Shown: positions 43,001 to 50,556 of the stretch, piece after piece
How the letters are laid out: each line of letters opens with the position of its first letter
Numbering within the stretch: the first letter of the stretch is position 1
DNA from: JAABRU01 sp050180235
Lineage (GTDB): Bacteria > Desulfobacterota > Desulfobacteria > Desulfobacterales > Desulfococcaceae
DNA: 64,000 bases
Direction: 5' to 3'
Assembly: GCA_050180235.1 (NCBI GenBank)
Contig: JBFXEJ010000018.1
Coordinates: forward strand, 1-64,000
Translations under genes and position numbers: made by a program
The notes under the pieces: model-generated
Told to the model about the DNA's origin: nothing
The model's database searches: none
The model's input: the letters and a program-made list of their open reading frames with translations, nothing else

Positions 43001-43591
43001 GCGGCAGAAGTGCGCAAACTCGCTGAAAAAAGCCAGAAATCCGCCAAATCCATCAACAGTCTCTCCACAGCGAATCTGGAAATATCGGAAAAAGCAGGAA
43101 AGATACTGGAGCAGATGTTTGGCGGAATTCAGAAAACCGCTGAACTGGTGCAGGAAATCAGTGCGTCCAGCGCGGAACAGGCCGGAGGCATTGTGCAGGT
43201 GAACAAGGCCATTCAGCAGCTCGATCAGATCATCCAGCAGAATGCGGCATCAGCCGAGGAAATGGCCTCCGCAAGCCGTGACTTTTCCTCACAGGCCGAG
43301 CATCTGCTCCGCACCGCCTCATTTTTTGACATATCAGAAAAACAGCAGGGGGAAACAGCGGATGAGCGTAAGGCGTATTCACGGAAAGAAAAAAATGGGG
43401 GAAAACCGGAAATTCACGGCAGTGAACACATGGCAAAATCCGGGCAGGAAGTTTCTGAGGAATACGGGGCACATGGGAAAAAGGCCGTGGAGCACCTGCA
43501 TGTAAAAAATCAGAAAAACAGGACAGGCCCTGCAGACATTCATCTGGATGCGCATGAAGCGGAAAAGGAAGATGAGTTTGAACGGTATTAA
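40097..43591 (+). CDS. Poly-HAMP methyl-accepting chemotaxis protein with Cache sensor
   Basis: From ATG 40097 (GGGGG upstream) the 1164-residue protein has a membrane helix (about 10-32), a double-Cache periplasmic domain (about 36-320; WEPNAFDG, GRFIPYW, DWYVLPRQ, GIITADLRLDTL), a second helix (about 327-350) and then roughly ten HAMP-like units to residue 850. These alternate GDIPEKI/GDFSQPI/GDLDVQV types with GRLxxRGNA types. The MCP signalling tip is EIARQTNMLALNAAIEAARAG (about 940-960). HAMP chains this long relay signals over a very long rod. An earlier in-frame ATG at 40043 runs through MITE-end sequence and is unlikely. Confidence 0.93.
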   Translation: MKFTESLQTKIIFLAGVCLLILAAVIISYSARAMKTGAETARTAAIRDAQQYAGAVAEKQVNYIRGKLEGALNTARTLAEAFSGLKAENRQMSREQANSILKTVLAGNPEFVGICTAWEPNAFDGLDAQYANKEGHDQTGRFIPYWNRGEDGAVVLSPLEEYETSDWYVLPRQSRREHIMDPLIYPVQGKMTLMTSLIVPIMVDKTFYGIITADLRLDTLQKMVDDTQNLYEGAGRIFMISHNGTIAAVTGKPELAGKSLYESGLKKELGNINSSEAKVEISGNSLQTMIPLPVGSTGTPWLVKIIIPLEKITAAADAQMFRTNADIWKMIIMGIFCTFAALFLLGLATLRITRPIRQIVETADAIARGDFSREINIFRNDEVGLLANSFRNMQESIGQVLKETDRLTEAVREGSLETRGDAQKHSGDWSKLIEGINRVIEAFVRPIVMTAKAVDQIARGDIPEKITEEYQGDFNHIRNNLNGLIDAMNETARIAEDIAAGNMLTQVKERSEDDRLMKAMNIMIIRLKTVLGEIEELIRTVQDGRLDARGNADAYEGVWHELITGINSLIDAFVSPINVTAAYIDRIGKGDIPEKISENYKGDFNRIIGNLNRCIDSVRGLVTETMMLTESAAEGRLESRGNAEKFGGDYARIVQGINNTLDAVIGPLNMASEYMSRISEGDFSQPIADEYKGDFNQLRNSINQLVTNLHGTVHVAEKVAAGDLDVQVSILSEKDSLGKSLALMVSTVKSIVSNINELTDATMAGQLRVRGDANRFGGEYGRIIRGVNATLDAVTGPLNITADYVDRISKGRLPEIIRDEYKGDFNDIRKNINMMIENLTRFAIHTQKAAERVAAGSEQLSAGAGQVSESTAVQAASIEQISSSMEEMSAMVNQNADNARQTASIAGETALHTQEGRKALEETVKAMKSISEKIMVVEEIARQTNMLALNAAIEAARAGDHGKGFAVVAAEVRKLAEKSQKSAKSINSLSTANLEISEKAGKILEQMFGGIQKTAELVQEISASSAEQAGGIVQVNKAIQQLDQIIQQNAASAEEMASASRDFSSQAEHLLRTASFFDISEKQQGETADERKAYSRKEKNGGKPEIHGSEHMAKSGQEVSEEYGAHGKKAVEHLHVKNQKNRTGPADIHLDAHEAEKEDEFERY

Positions 43592-43667
43592 AGTCTTATC
43601 TTATAACAGACTGCCCAAAAATGAGAAATATTTTTGGGCAGAAAGAGGGGCCATCCTATAAAAAATT

Positions 43668-43777
43668 GGCAGAGGATCAAACCGGCTGACAGTCTGTTTT
43701 TAACAGCAGAGTCATACAGAGTTTTTTCCTTTGCAAAATTCATATTGGAAAAAAGATCAGGCGGTTTGACAACTGTC
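43668..43777. mobile_element. Decayed MITE B-like element, 110 bp (AAAAAATT target duplication)
   Basis: GGCAGAGGATCAAAC and inverted GACAGTTGTCAAAC are degraded forms of the 37419 element's ends, with AAAAAATT on both sides (43660-43667, 43778-43785). It lies in the gap between the chemoreceptor and the SLC13 gene. Confidence 0.7.
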
Positions 43778-43821
43778 AAAAAATTGTCTGACCCATATTT
43801 ATCTGCATCTGCCGGTTTTTC

Positions 43822-45609
43822 TCAGAAGGGGAAAAAAAGCGGTGTCAGTCCAATGGTGATAATGGCTGTTATCAGTGTCATGACCGCTCCGATTTTGGCA
43901 AAATCGGAAAACGCATAGCCGCCCGGACCCCATACCATCATATTGGTCTGATAACCTGTGGGCGTGACAAACGCGCAGGATGCGGAAATCATCAGCACAA
44001 TGGCAAAGGGCATGAAATTCACATTCAACTGCTGCGCTGTGGAAAGCGCTATGGGGAACATAAAGGCAGCGGCCGCGTTGTTGGTGATGATATTGGTCAT
44101 AAAACTGCAGCCTGCAAATATGACGGCAAGGGCCAGCCAGGGACTGCTGCCTCCCAGAGATGCAAGCAGAGACGCTATATTCCCGGCAAGCCCGCTTTGG
44201 GTGACAGCAGATTCCAGACCAATCGCGCAGGCAATAACCGTCAGGGTTCCCCATTCCATGCTCCGGGCTGCAATGCGGAAACTGAGACATTTGGTCACGA
44301 GCATAGCGCCTGTGGCAAGAAGAGCGGCATTGAGCATATCCATCCATCCGGATGCGGCGGCAATAATCATTGCCAGTGTGATAAGACCGGCTTCCAGAGC
44401 CCGATCCGTGCGCTGCAGATGATAACCGCTCAGAGCCTTTGTAAGAATGAAATCCTTTTCCAACTGGCTTTGATAAAAAAAAGAGTCATCCACTTCCAGA
44501 ACTGCGCTGTCTCCGGGTTCAATCTGCACATCTGCCAATGGTTTATGAAGACATTCACCATCACGTGAAACTGCCACAATCCTGAAACGGTAAATACTTT
44601 GATTCATGGGCAGGCTTCCGATTTTTCTGCCTATGGCGGGACTGTTCTGGGATACCACCACTCTGACCAGACTGTGAGCGCTGCGGTCTTTTTTTTCCGG
44701 AAACAGGGACAGATGGGGATGGAGAACATTGGATCTCCAGAGTTCGACAAGAGCGTCCACCTGTGCTGAAAAACACAGCAAATCACCCTCTTCCAGTACA
44801 AGAGATGGATGATTTCCCATTTCATTTCCCTTACGGTTCACAGAAAGCAGTTTAAGGCCCGGACTCTCTCCCAAACCTGATTCCGCAAGCGTTTTTCCAA
44901 GTGCACGGGAATTTTCGCTGACAACAAATTCCGCAGAATAGCAGCGTCGGCTGATTTTTTCTGCACCTGTCTTTTTTTCATCAGGCAGCAGCCATCGGCT
45001 GAAAAAAATCATAAAGGCAATACCTGCCACGGCAAGGGGCAGTCCCACCCATGCAGGATCAAACATCTGCACAGGCCGTAGTCCGGGAACTGCCATGCCG
45101 CTGTCAACTGCGGACAGCACCAGACCTGCAATCACCAGATTGGTGGAGGTTCCGATAGCCGTGCAGACGCCACCCAGAATTGAGGCAAAACTCAGAGGGA
45201 TATAAAGATGTTTTGCAGACAGTTTTCCGTCTTTGCACAAATCCCGGATCACCGGAATCATCATGGCCACCAGGGGCGTATTGTTGAGAAAAGCGCTTCC
45301 GACCGCAATGGGCGGCAGAATCCGCATACGGGCAGCCACATTGCTTTGGGGAACCCCCACCAGTTTTTCCATGAGAATGGTGATGGCTCCGGTGGAATAC
45401 ATGCCTGCCGCGACCATGAAAAGAACGCCGACCGTAAGCATTCCCGGATTGCTGAAGCCTTTGAGAAGTTCCGGAACAGGGGCCAGCCGGAACGTGAGAG
45501 CCGCAGTCAGCGCGCCCAGAAAAATCGCGGGAGCCGGAAGTTTTGTTTTCGCAAGAAGCAGAAAGGTAATAACCAGAATTGCCAAAGTGATATACGCATC
45601 ATAAGACAT
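43822..45609 (-). CDS. SLC13/DASS-type permease with paired TrkA-C domains
   Basis: I take ATG 45609 as start (595 residues); 45621 is an alternative. Membrane segments flank a soluble middle: about five N-terminal helices with NNTPLVAMMIPVIRDL and GTSTNLVIAG (sodium/substrate loop), two TrkA-C domains (about 205-375; AEFVVSENSRALGKTLAES, RVVVSQNSPAIGRKIGSLP), then six or more helices with NIITNNAAAAFMFPIAL. Such proteins import di- or tricarboxylates or sulfate with sodium. In a sulfate reducer sulfate is plausible, but no evidence here decides it. The open frame before 45609 lies in repeat-like sequence. Confidence 0.88.
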   Translation of the reverse strand: MSYDAYITLAILVITFLLLAKTKLPAPAIFLGALTAALTFRLAPVPELLKGFSNPGMLTVGVLFMVAAGMYSTGAITILMEKLVGVPQSNVAARMRILPPIAVGSAFLNNTPLVAMMIPVIRDLCKDGKLSAKHLYIPLSFASILGGVCTAIGTSTNLVIAGLVLSAVDSGMAVPGLRPVQMFDPAWVGLPLAVAGIAFMIFFSRWLLPDEKKTGAEKISRRCYSAEFVVSENSRALGKTLAESGLGESPGLKLLSVNRKGNEMGNHPSLVLEEGDLLCFSAQVDALVELWRSNVLHPHLSLFPEKKDRSAHSLVRVVVSQNSPAIGRKIGSLPMNQSIYRFRIVAVSRDGECLHKPLADVQIEPGDSAVLEVDDSFFYQSQLEKDFILTKALSGYHLQRTDRALEAGLITLAMIIAAASGWMDMLNAALLATGAMLVTKCLSFRIAARSMEWGTLTVIACAIGLESAVTQSGLAGNIASLLASLGGSSPWLALAVIFAGCSFMTNIITNNAAAAFMFPIALSTAQQLNVNFMPFAIVLMISASCAFVTPTGYQTNMMVWGPGGYAFSDFAKIGAVMTLITAIITIGLTPLFFPF

Positions 45610-45993
45610 GTTTTCACCCATAATCTGTGTCAGAACTGCAACTTCATATTTTGACAATATACTGCAAAGCCTTCTGTTCCGCAACAGATAAAGCAGCACA
45701 GACTTCCAGCCTGTGCCCCAAAGTAGCACAACCTTCCAGGTTTTGCCATACCGCATGAACAAGCCGGAAGCCTGTTCTGCTTTTTTCTCCTGTCTGAGAA
45801 ATACATTGATGTTTTCCTTTCCTTCCTGTATAATCCTGAACATAATTTCAGTATTTTCCGGAAATCATACCGGAAAATGAGAGACAGACAGGTTTTATGT
45901 CAGGAAATATCTCTTATACTGCACAAATCTGACGCGCACCGCTTCATATCCCATCCTGACAGCAATTTTTACCGCAAAAAAGGAGTAAAAATC

Positions 45994-48153
45994 ATGAGTA
46001 CTGAAAAAACAACACAGAATCCGGGCGATTATTTCAAACTGGCACAGGATGCTTTTGACTACTGGACAGACGCAGTACAGCGTTCTGTTCTTTTTATGGA
46101 TATTCTCCGGAAACGGGGCAATGATTATCTGAATATTGTGAAAAAGGGGCAGCCGCCTGTGCTGACCTTTGAATATGAAATCATCATGGACGGACGTTCT
46201 CTGGAGCGTCCTGTGAATCACGATCTGGCCAGAATCATTCCGGAAAAGGGCATTACAGTTGATCCGGGAAACCGGCCTGTGGTGATTATTGATCCCAGGG
46301 CCGGACATGGCCCCGGCATTGGCGGTTCCAAACGGGATTCAGAGATCGGCATGGCCATGCAGGAGGGGCATCCTGTGTATTTCATTCTCTTTTACCCGAA
46401 TCCGGAACCGGGACAGAACTATGAGGATGTCAAGAACGCGCAGATCCGTTTTATTGAGGAAGTGAAAAAACGCCATCCCAAAGCCCCGGAGCCTGCGGTA
46501 ATCGGCAACTGTCAGGCAGGATGGGCAGTGGCTCTGCTCTCGGCAGACCGGCCTGATGTTACCGGCCCACTGGTTCTCAACGGTTCGCCCCTTTCCTACT
46601 GGGCAGGCGTGGAAGGCAAAAATCCCATGCGTTACCGGGGCGGATTATACGGCGGCATCTGGCTGACCTCTCTGTTCTGTGATCTGGGCAATGGCAAATT
46701 TGACGGCGCGAATCTGGTCATGAACTTTGAGGATCTGAATCCCGCAAACACCTACTGGACAAAACAGTACAATGTCTGGGCCAATGCAGATAAGGAAGAG
46801 CACAGATACCTGACCTTTGAGAAATGGTGGAACAGTTATTTCATGATGAACGCGGAGGAAATCCACTTTATCGTGAAAAACCTTTTTGTGGGCAACCGTC
46901 TGGAAAACGGCCGCATTGAACTGGACAAAGGCAAAACCATTGATCTGAAAAATCTGCAGGATCCTGTGGTGGTTTTTGCCTCCAGCGGGGACAATATCAC
47001 TCCGCCCCAGCAGGCGCTGAACTGGATTGCCAAAGTCTACGGTTCTGTGGATGAAATCCGGCGTCACAACCAGGTGATTGTTTACCGCGTGCATGAGAAT
47101 ATCGGGCATCTGGGCATTTTTGTATCCGGCAGCGTTGCAAAAAAAGAGCATAAGGAGATCATTGAAAACATTGACCGTCTGGATTTTCTGCCTCCGGGTC
47201 TGTATGAAATGGTTATTGAGGAAAAACCGCTTGTGATTGATGAAGGAGATCACAAACTTCAGGTGCCTGATTATTATGTGCATTATGAGGCAAGGGATAT
47301 TTCCGACATTCTGGCAATGGATGACGGTCTGGAAGATGAGGAGGAGTTCAAACCTGTGGCTGTGGTTTCTGAACTGAACAATAAGATTTACCTTCACGCG
47401 CTTGCGCCCTGGGTTCGTTTCTTCACAACGGAACAGTCCGCGGAAATGCTGAAACAGCTTCATCCCATGCGCCTGTCCCGCTATATTTTCTCTGATCAGA
47501 ATCCCTTTATGCAGCCCTTCAAAACAATGGCTGAATGGGTAAAACAAAACCGCAAACCGGTTTCCAAAGACAATCCCTTTGTAACAGTGCAGGAATGCCT
47601 GTCCAATTCCGTGATTGCATTTCTTAACGGATACAGGGATATGCGGGACGCGAGGCAGGAATTTATGTTCAAAAGCGTTTACGGCAATCCTGTGATCAAA
47701 GCACTTTTTTCTGCCAAAGAAATTGAGGAAAGCATTACCGGTGAGGAAAGGACAGATCGTGAAGCTGAAATCCGGGCTGATACCATCCGCTGGATGGGAC
47801 TTATGGAAAAAGGCGGAGTTGAAGAAGGCATTGTCCGTGCTGTGCAGGCCATGATAGCCGCTGATAAGGTATGGGATGAAAGGGAATTTGATCTGAGTAA
47901 GGAACTGGTGAAAAAGGATCCGCGTTTTCAGGGAATGTCTGCTGAAACCCTCAAACGGATAGCCAAAGAACAGTCCCGGATTCTGCAGACCAATGAGGAA
48001 CTTGCCCTTCGCGCTCTGCCCGGACTGCTTACCAAACCCGAAGATCGTCTGGAGGCATATCAACTGGCCGGGGCATTTGCCCATTCTGACAATGATTTTG
48101 CTCCCGATGAAAAGGCATTGCTGGAAAAGCTGAAAATTATACTGGATTTGTAG
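45994..48153 (+). CDS. DUF3141 alpha/beta-hydrolase, PHA-synthase-like
   Basis: AAGGAG precedes ATG 45994, giving 719 residues. The N-terminal FDYWTDAVQRSVLFMDILRKRGN helix is typical of PhaC/DUF3141 proteins. Then follows an alpha/beta-hydrolase domain with the nucleophile elbow VIGNCQAGWAVAL (Cys173, like the catalytic cysteine of PHA synthases), an acid in FASSGDNITPPQQ and a histidine in HENIGHLGIFVSG. The last 300 residues are DUF3141-specific and end in a TerB-like helical segment (ADKVWDEREFDLSKELVKK). It is probably a cytosolic acyltransferase or hydrolase acting on hydroxyacyl chains, but the reaction is not established for the family. Confidence 0.85.
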   Translation: MSTEKTTQNPGDYFKLAQDAFDYWTDAVQRSVLFMDILRKRGNDYLNIVKKGQPPVLTFEYEIIMDGRSLERPVNHDLARIIPEKGITVDPGNRPVVIIDPRAGHGPGIGGSKRDSEIGMAMQEGHPVYFILFYPNPEPGQNYEDVKNAQIRFIEEVKKRHPKAPEPAVIGNCQAGWAVALLSADRPDVTGPLVLNGSPLSYWAGVEGKNPMRYRGGLYGGIWLTSLFCDLGNGKFDGANLVMNFEDLNPANTYWTKQYNVWANADKEEHRYLTFEKWWNSYFMMNAEEIHFIVKNLFVGNRLENGRIELDKGKTIDLKNLQDPVVVFASSGDNITPPQQALNWIAKVYGSVDEIRRHNQVIVYRVHENIGHLGIFVSGSVAKKEHKEIIENIDRLDFLPPGLYEMVIEEKPLVIDEGDHKLQVPDYYVHYEARDISDILAMDDGLEDEEEFKPVAVVSELNNKIYLHALAPWVRFFTTEQSAEMLKQLHPMRLSRYIFSDQNPFMQPFKTMAEWVKQNRKPVSKDNPFVTVQECLSNSVIAFLNGYRDMRDARQEFMFKSVYGNPVIKALFSAKEIEESITGEERTDREAEIRADTIRWMGLMEKGGVEEGIVRAVQAMIAADKVWDEREFDLSKELVKKDPRFQGMSAETLKRIAKEQSRILQTNEELALRALPGLLTKPEDRLEAYQLAGAFAHSDNDFAPDEKALLEKLKIILDL

Positions 48154-48159
48154 AAAAAA

Positions 48160-48207
48160 AGCCGCAGGGGCGGAAAGGTTTTCCGCTCCTGCGGTTTCAT
48201 TTTTTTC
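48160..48207 (+). terminator. Intrinsic terminator after the DUF3141 gene
   Basis: GCCGCAGGGGCGGAAA and TTTCCGCTCCTGCGG form a long stem starting eight bases after the stop, with a T run at 48198-48207. Confidence 0.85.
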
Positions 48208-48493
48208 ATCGCGTGTAATGATTTCAGCAAAAAAATCTTTATTTCCCGGCTATTTTCAGACTGGCGCAAAGACACAAAAACGCAAAATCTCTCAAAGGTT
48301 AATGCGCAATTATTTCTCAGATTTTATATTTTTTTTATAAGGAGAAATAAAATCTCTGCTGTTTTTTTGCTTGCTTTTTGCCATTTTTTCAGATTATAAA
48401 ACAAAAATTCAGAATAATTTTGAGAAAAAAACGGCCATTGTTCTCCTGCGGGAAAACAACATGACCTCAACGCCCAATCAAGAGGTTTGCAAA

Positions 48494-49636
48494 ATGGATT
48501 GCACAGAGATAAGACAAGAGTTTGTAAGATATTATAAAAACAAAGGCTTTCGGCTCATTCCCCCGCTTCCCCTGGTGCAGAAAAATCTGCCCATGTCCTA
48601 TGTCTTCAGTTGCACACCCCCGGAACCGGAGCCTGATACAGACAAATTTGTGCGCACCCAGACCTGCTTCCGGCATTTTGATGTGGATGCTGCCGGGAAA
48701 GACAGGCTTCATTTAAGCCTGTTTGAAATGTCCGGGGCTTTCCGGTTTGGATCAGAAAACCGGGAGAAAACCATTGCCCGCATATGGCAATGGGCTACGC
48801 AGGTAATGGGGATCAATCCGGAGCGCATCTGGGTGTCATATTTCCGGGGAGGCAGAGTTGGCTTTGGTGCAGATTCCCCAACGGAAAACGCAGACGGATT
48901 TCTGGAACTGCCGGAAGACAGAGAAATCTTTCAGGCATGGCAGCAGGCCGGGGTTCCGGAAAGCAGAATCGCAGGTTTGGATGCAGGGCATAATTACTGG
49001 GTGGAAAAAACCCAACATAAAGATATTCCTGTCAAATGCGGGCCGATCAGTGAAATGTTCTATGATTTGGGCAAAGAAAAAGCCTGCGGAAAAAACTGCC
49101 TGCCCGGATGCCAATGCGGAAGATTCATTGAATTTTGCAACAACCGTTTCATTTCAGATACTTTCAATCCTAAAAAAGGCAGAATGGAAAAAACAGAAAC
49201 TGCCCTTGCCGAAAGTGTTCTGGGTGTGGAACGGACAGCCATGATAGTGCAGAAGGTTCCGTGTGTGTCTGAAATAAAATCCCGTCAAACTCTTCACAAA
49301 AAAATTCATGCCTTTGCCACCTGCAAAAACATGGATGATGCCTTTGTCAAAGAATGTGAACATGTGATAGCTGACCATCTGAAAGCATTGTGCATACTGC
49401 TTGCAGAGGGCGCGCCGGAACCGGGCAGAAGCGGACGGGCCAGAATTATGCGAACCCTGATTCGGAAAATGCTGACCCGGAAAATGCTGCTGGGAATTGA
49501 CGCGGATGATTTTTTCCCTGTCATGCTTGCCGAACTGATTCCAAATGACAAACAGGAAAAATCTCTGAAGGGAAAAATGCTGCTTTGTCTGGAAAAAGAG
49601 ACAGAAAAATTTGACAGGACACTGAAAAAAGGATAG
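48494..49636 (+). CDS. Stand-alone alanyl-tRNA-synthetase-like catalytic domain
   Basis: AGAGG eight bases before ATG 48494 decides the start (380 residues); 48461 is an alternative. All class II AlaRS landmarks are present: CTEIRQEFVRYYKNKGF, VRTQTCFRHFDVD, LFEMSGAFRFG (motif 2), NYWVEKTQ...KCGPISEMFYDLG (alanine-binding), FIEFCNNRFIS and ESVLGVERTAMIVQ (motif 3). Then comes a partial tRNA-recognition region. The editing and C-Ala domains of true AlaRS (about 875 residues) are absent. A cysteine cluster CGKNCLPGCQC (about 198-208) is unusual. It may aminoacylate or adenylate alanine for a non-tRNA acceptor, or be a paralogue with another role. Confidence 0.85.
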   Translation: MDCTEIRQEFVRYYKNKGFRLIPPLPLVQKNLPMSYVFSCTPPEPEPDTDKFVRTQTCFRHFDVDAAGKDRLHLSLFEMSGAFRFGSENREKTIARIWQWATQVMGINPERIWVSYFRGGRVGFGADSPTENADGFLELPEDREIFQAWQQAGVPESRIAGLDAGHNYWVEKTQHKDIPVKCGPISEMFYDLGKEKACGKNCLPGCQCGRFIEFCNNRFISDTFNPKKGRMEKTETALAESVLGVERTAMIVQKVPCVSEIKSRQTLHKKIHAFATCKNMDDAFVKECEHVIADHLKALCILLAEGAPEPGRSGRARIMRTLIRKMLTRKMLLGIDADDFFPVMLAELIPNDKQEKSLKGKMLLCLEKETEKFDRTLKKG

Positions 49637-49676
49637 TACATAAGCAACCTGGTTTTTACAAAACAGATTCGTATTT

Positions 49677-49715
49677 AAAAAAACTGAATTTTTGAAAAAA
49701 AAATTCAGTTTTTCA
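49677..49715. terminator. AT-rich bidirectional hairpin
   Basis: AAAAAACTGAATTTTT and AAAAATTCAGTTTTT pair around a short A-rich loop, 40 bases after the AlaRS-like stop. Same design as the CCGG-type hairpins elsewhere in the window. Confidence 0.6.
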
Positions 49716-49776
49716 TATGCTGAATCAGCCAATCTCTCTCACTGTCCAAAAAAATATACCGAATATGAGGTAACTC

Positions 49777-49998
49777 ATGCTGCAGGAAATACATATTGAA
49801 GATACTGAATGCAGATTCAGAGAACTTGTGGAGAAATCCGTTCAGGGGGATGAATTTGTTATTCTCAAAAACAACAGAGCAGTGGCAAAGATTATTCCTT
49901 TCCAGAGGAAAAAGCATAAAAGAACTCTGGGAACAGCAAAAGGGCAGGTGATTGTCAAAGGCAATTTCAAGGAAATCCCGGAAGGATTTGAGGATTAA
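49777..49998 (+). CDS. Phd/YefM-type antitoxin, orphan
   Basis: The 73-residue protein has the Phd fold pattern (FRELVEKSVQGDEFVILKNNRAVAKIIPF) and a charged tail KHKRTLGTAKGQVIVKGNFK, EIPEGFED that in this group masks a PIN toxin. No toxin gene follows: the next 170 bases contain repeat sequence, including part of a family D MITE. The toxin may have been lost when that element arrived. Confidence 0.8.
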   Translation: MLQEIHIEDTECRFRELVEKSVQGDEFVILKNNRAVAKIIPFQRKKHKRTLGTAKGQVIVKGNFKEIPEGFED

Positions 49999-50092
49999 GG
50001 CAACCATAAACAGTTCATAAAATCATCGCTTTGACAATAATGGATTTTGAAAAGCGTTTTTTACATAAATTCATTCAGATACACCATTACTC

Positions 50093-50195
50093 AGAAAATT
50101 TGATTTTACAGCCACGAATTGCACGAATTGCACAAATTACACGAATTATAGTTTATGCAATTCGTGGAGATTCGTGTCATTCGTGGCAGATTTAA
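50093..50195. mobile_element. MITE family D fragment (left end and hairpin)
   Basis: ACCATTACTCAGAAAATTTGAT, followed by the palindrome of CACGAATTGCAC and ATTCGTGTCATTCGTGG, matches 234-340. I found no right end, so the copy is truncated. Confidence 0.6.
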
Positions 50196-50209
50196 ATTGG
50201 ATTAAATTG

Positions 50210-50431
50210 ATGACAGAGAACTTTGGAGAAACAGCAAATTCCGTAATGAAAGATTCTTTGCAAATGCGTTTGGAAGAACTCGCAGAATTGCAGAAACACC
50301 GCAGTCTTACGGAAAAGGAACAGTCTGAACTGGACAGTCTTATGGAGCAGGCATACCAGATCATGCTGTGCAAAGCAGAAGCACGGCGTATTCTGGCGCA
50401 GCGCGGCACTCTGTCAAGTTTGATTTTGTGA
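50210..50431 (+). CDS. Small helical hypothetical protein
   Basis: The ATG at 50210 gives 73 residues; the ribosome site is weak and an in-frame ATG at 50246 is possible. The sequence (LQMRLEELAELQKHRSLTEK, QAYQIMLCKAEARRIL) is two charged helices. Similar short proteins occur beside toxin-antitoxin genes in cyanobacteria and Deltaproteobacteria. I know no assigned function. Confidence 0.5.
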   Translation: MTENFGETANSVMKDSLQMRLEELAELQKHRSLTEKEQSELDSLMEQAYQIMLCKAEARRILAQRGTLSSLIL

Positions 50432-50444
50432 TTTCATTTTCACA

Positions 50445-50480
50445 GAAAAACCGAATTTTTGGGAAAAATCCGGTTTTTTG
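50445..50480. terminator. CCGG-type hairpin
   Basis: AAAAACCGAATTTTT and AAAAATCCGGTTTTTT pair around GGG with one mismatch, just after the small ORF and before the kinase operon. Confidence 0.6.
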
Positions 50481-50556
50481 CAAGGCACAGATTCAAAATT
50501 GACAAAACACTGGTCACAGAAAACACAAAACCATTTGACAAAGGGATAACAGAAAA

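Noticed and set aside
46645..48084. 479-codon open frame opposite the DUF3141 gene
   Set aside because: Shadow; Phe/His-rich product and no start signals.
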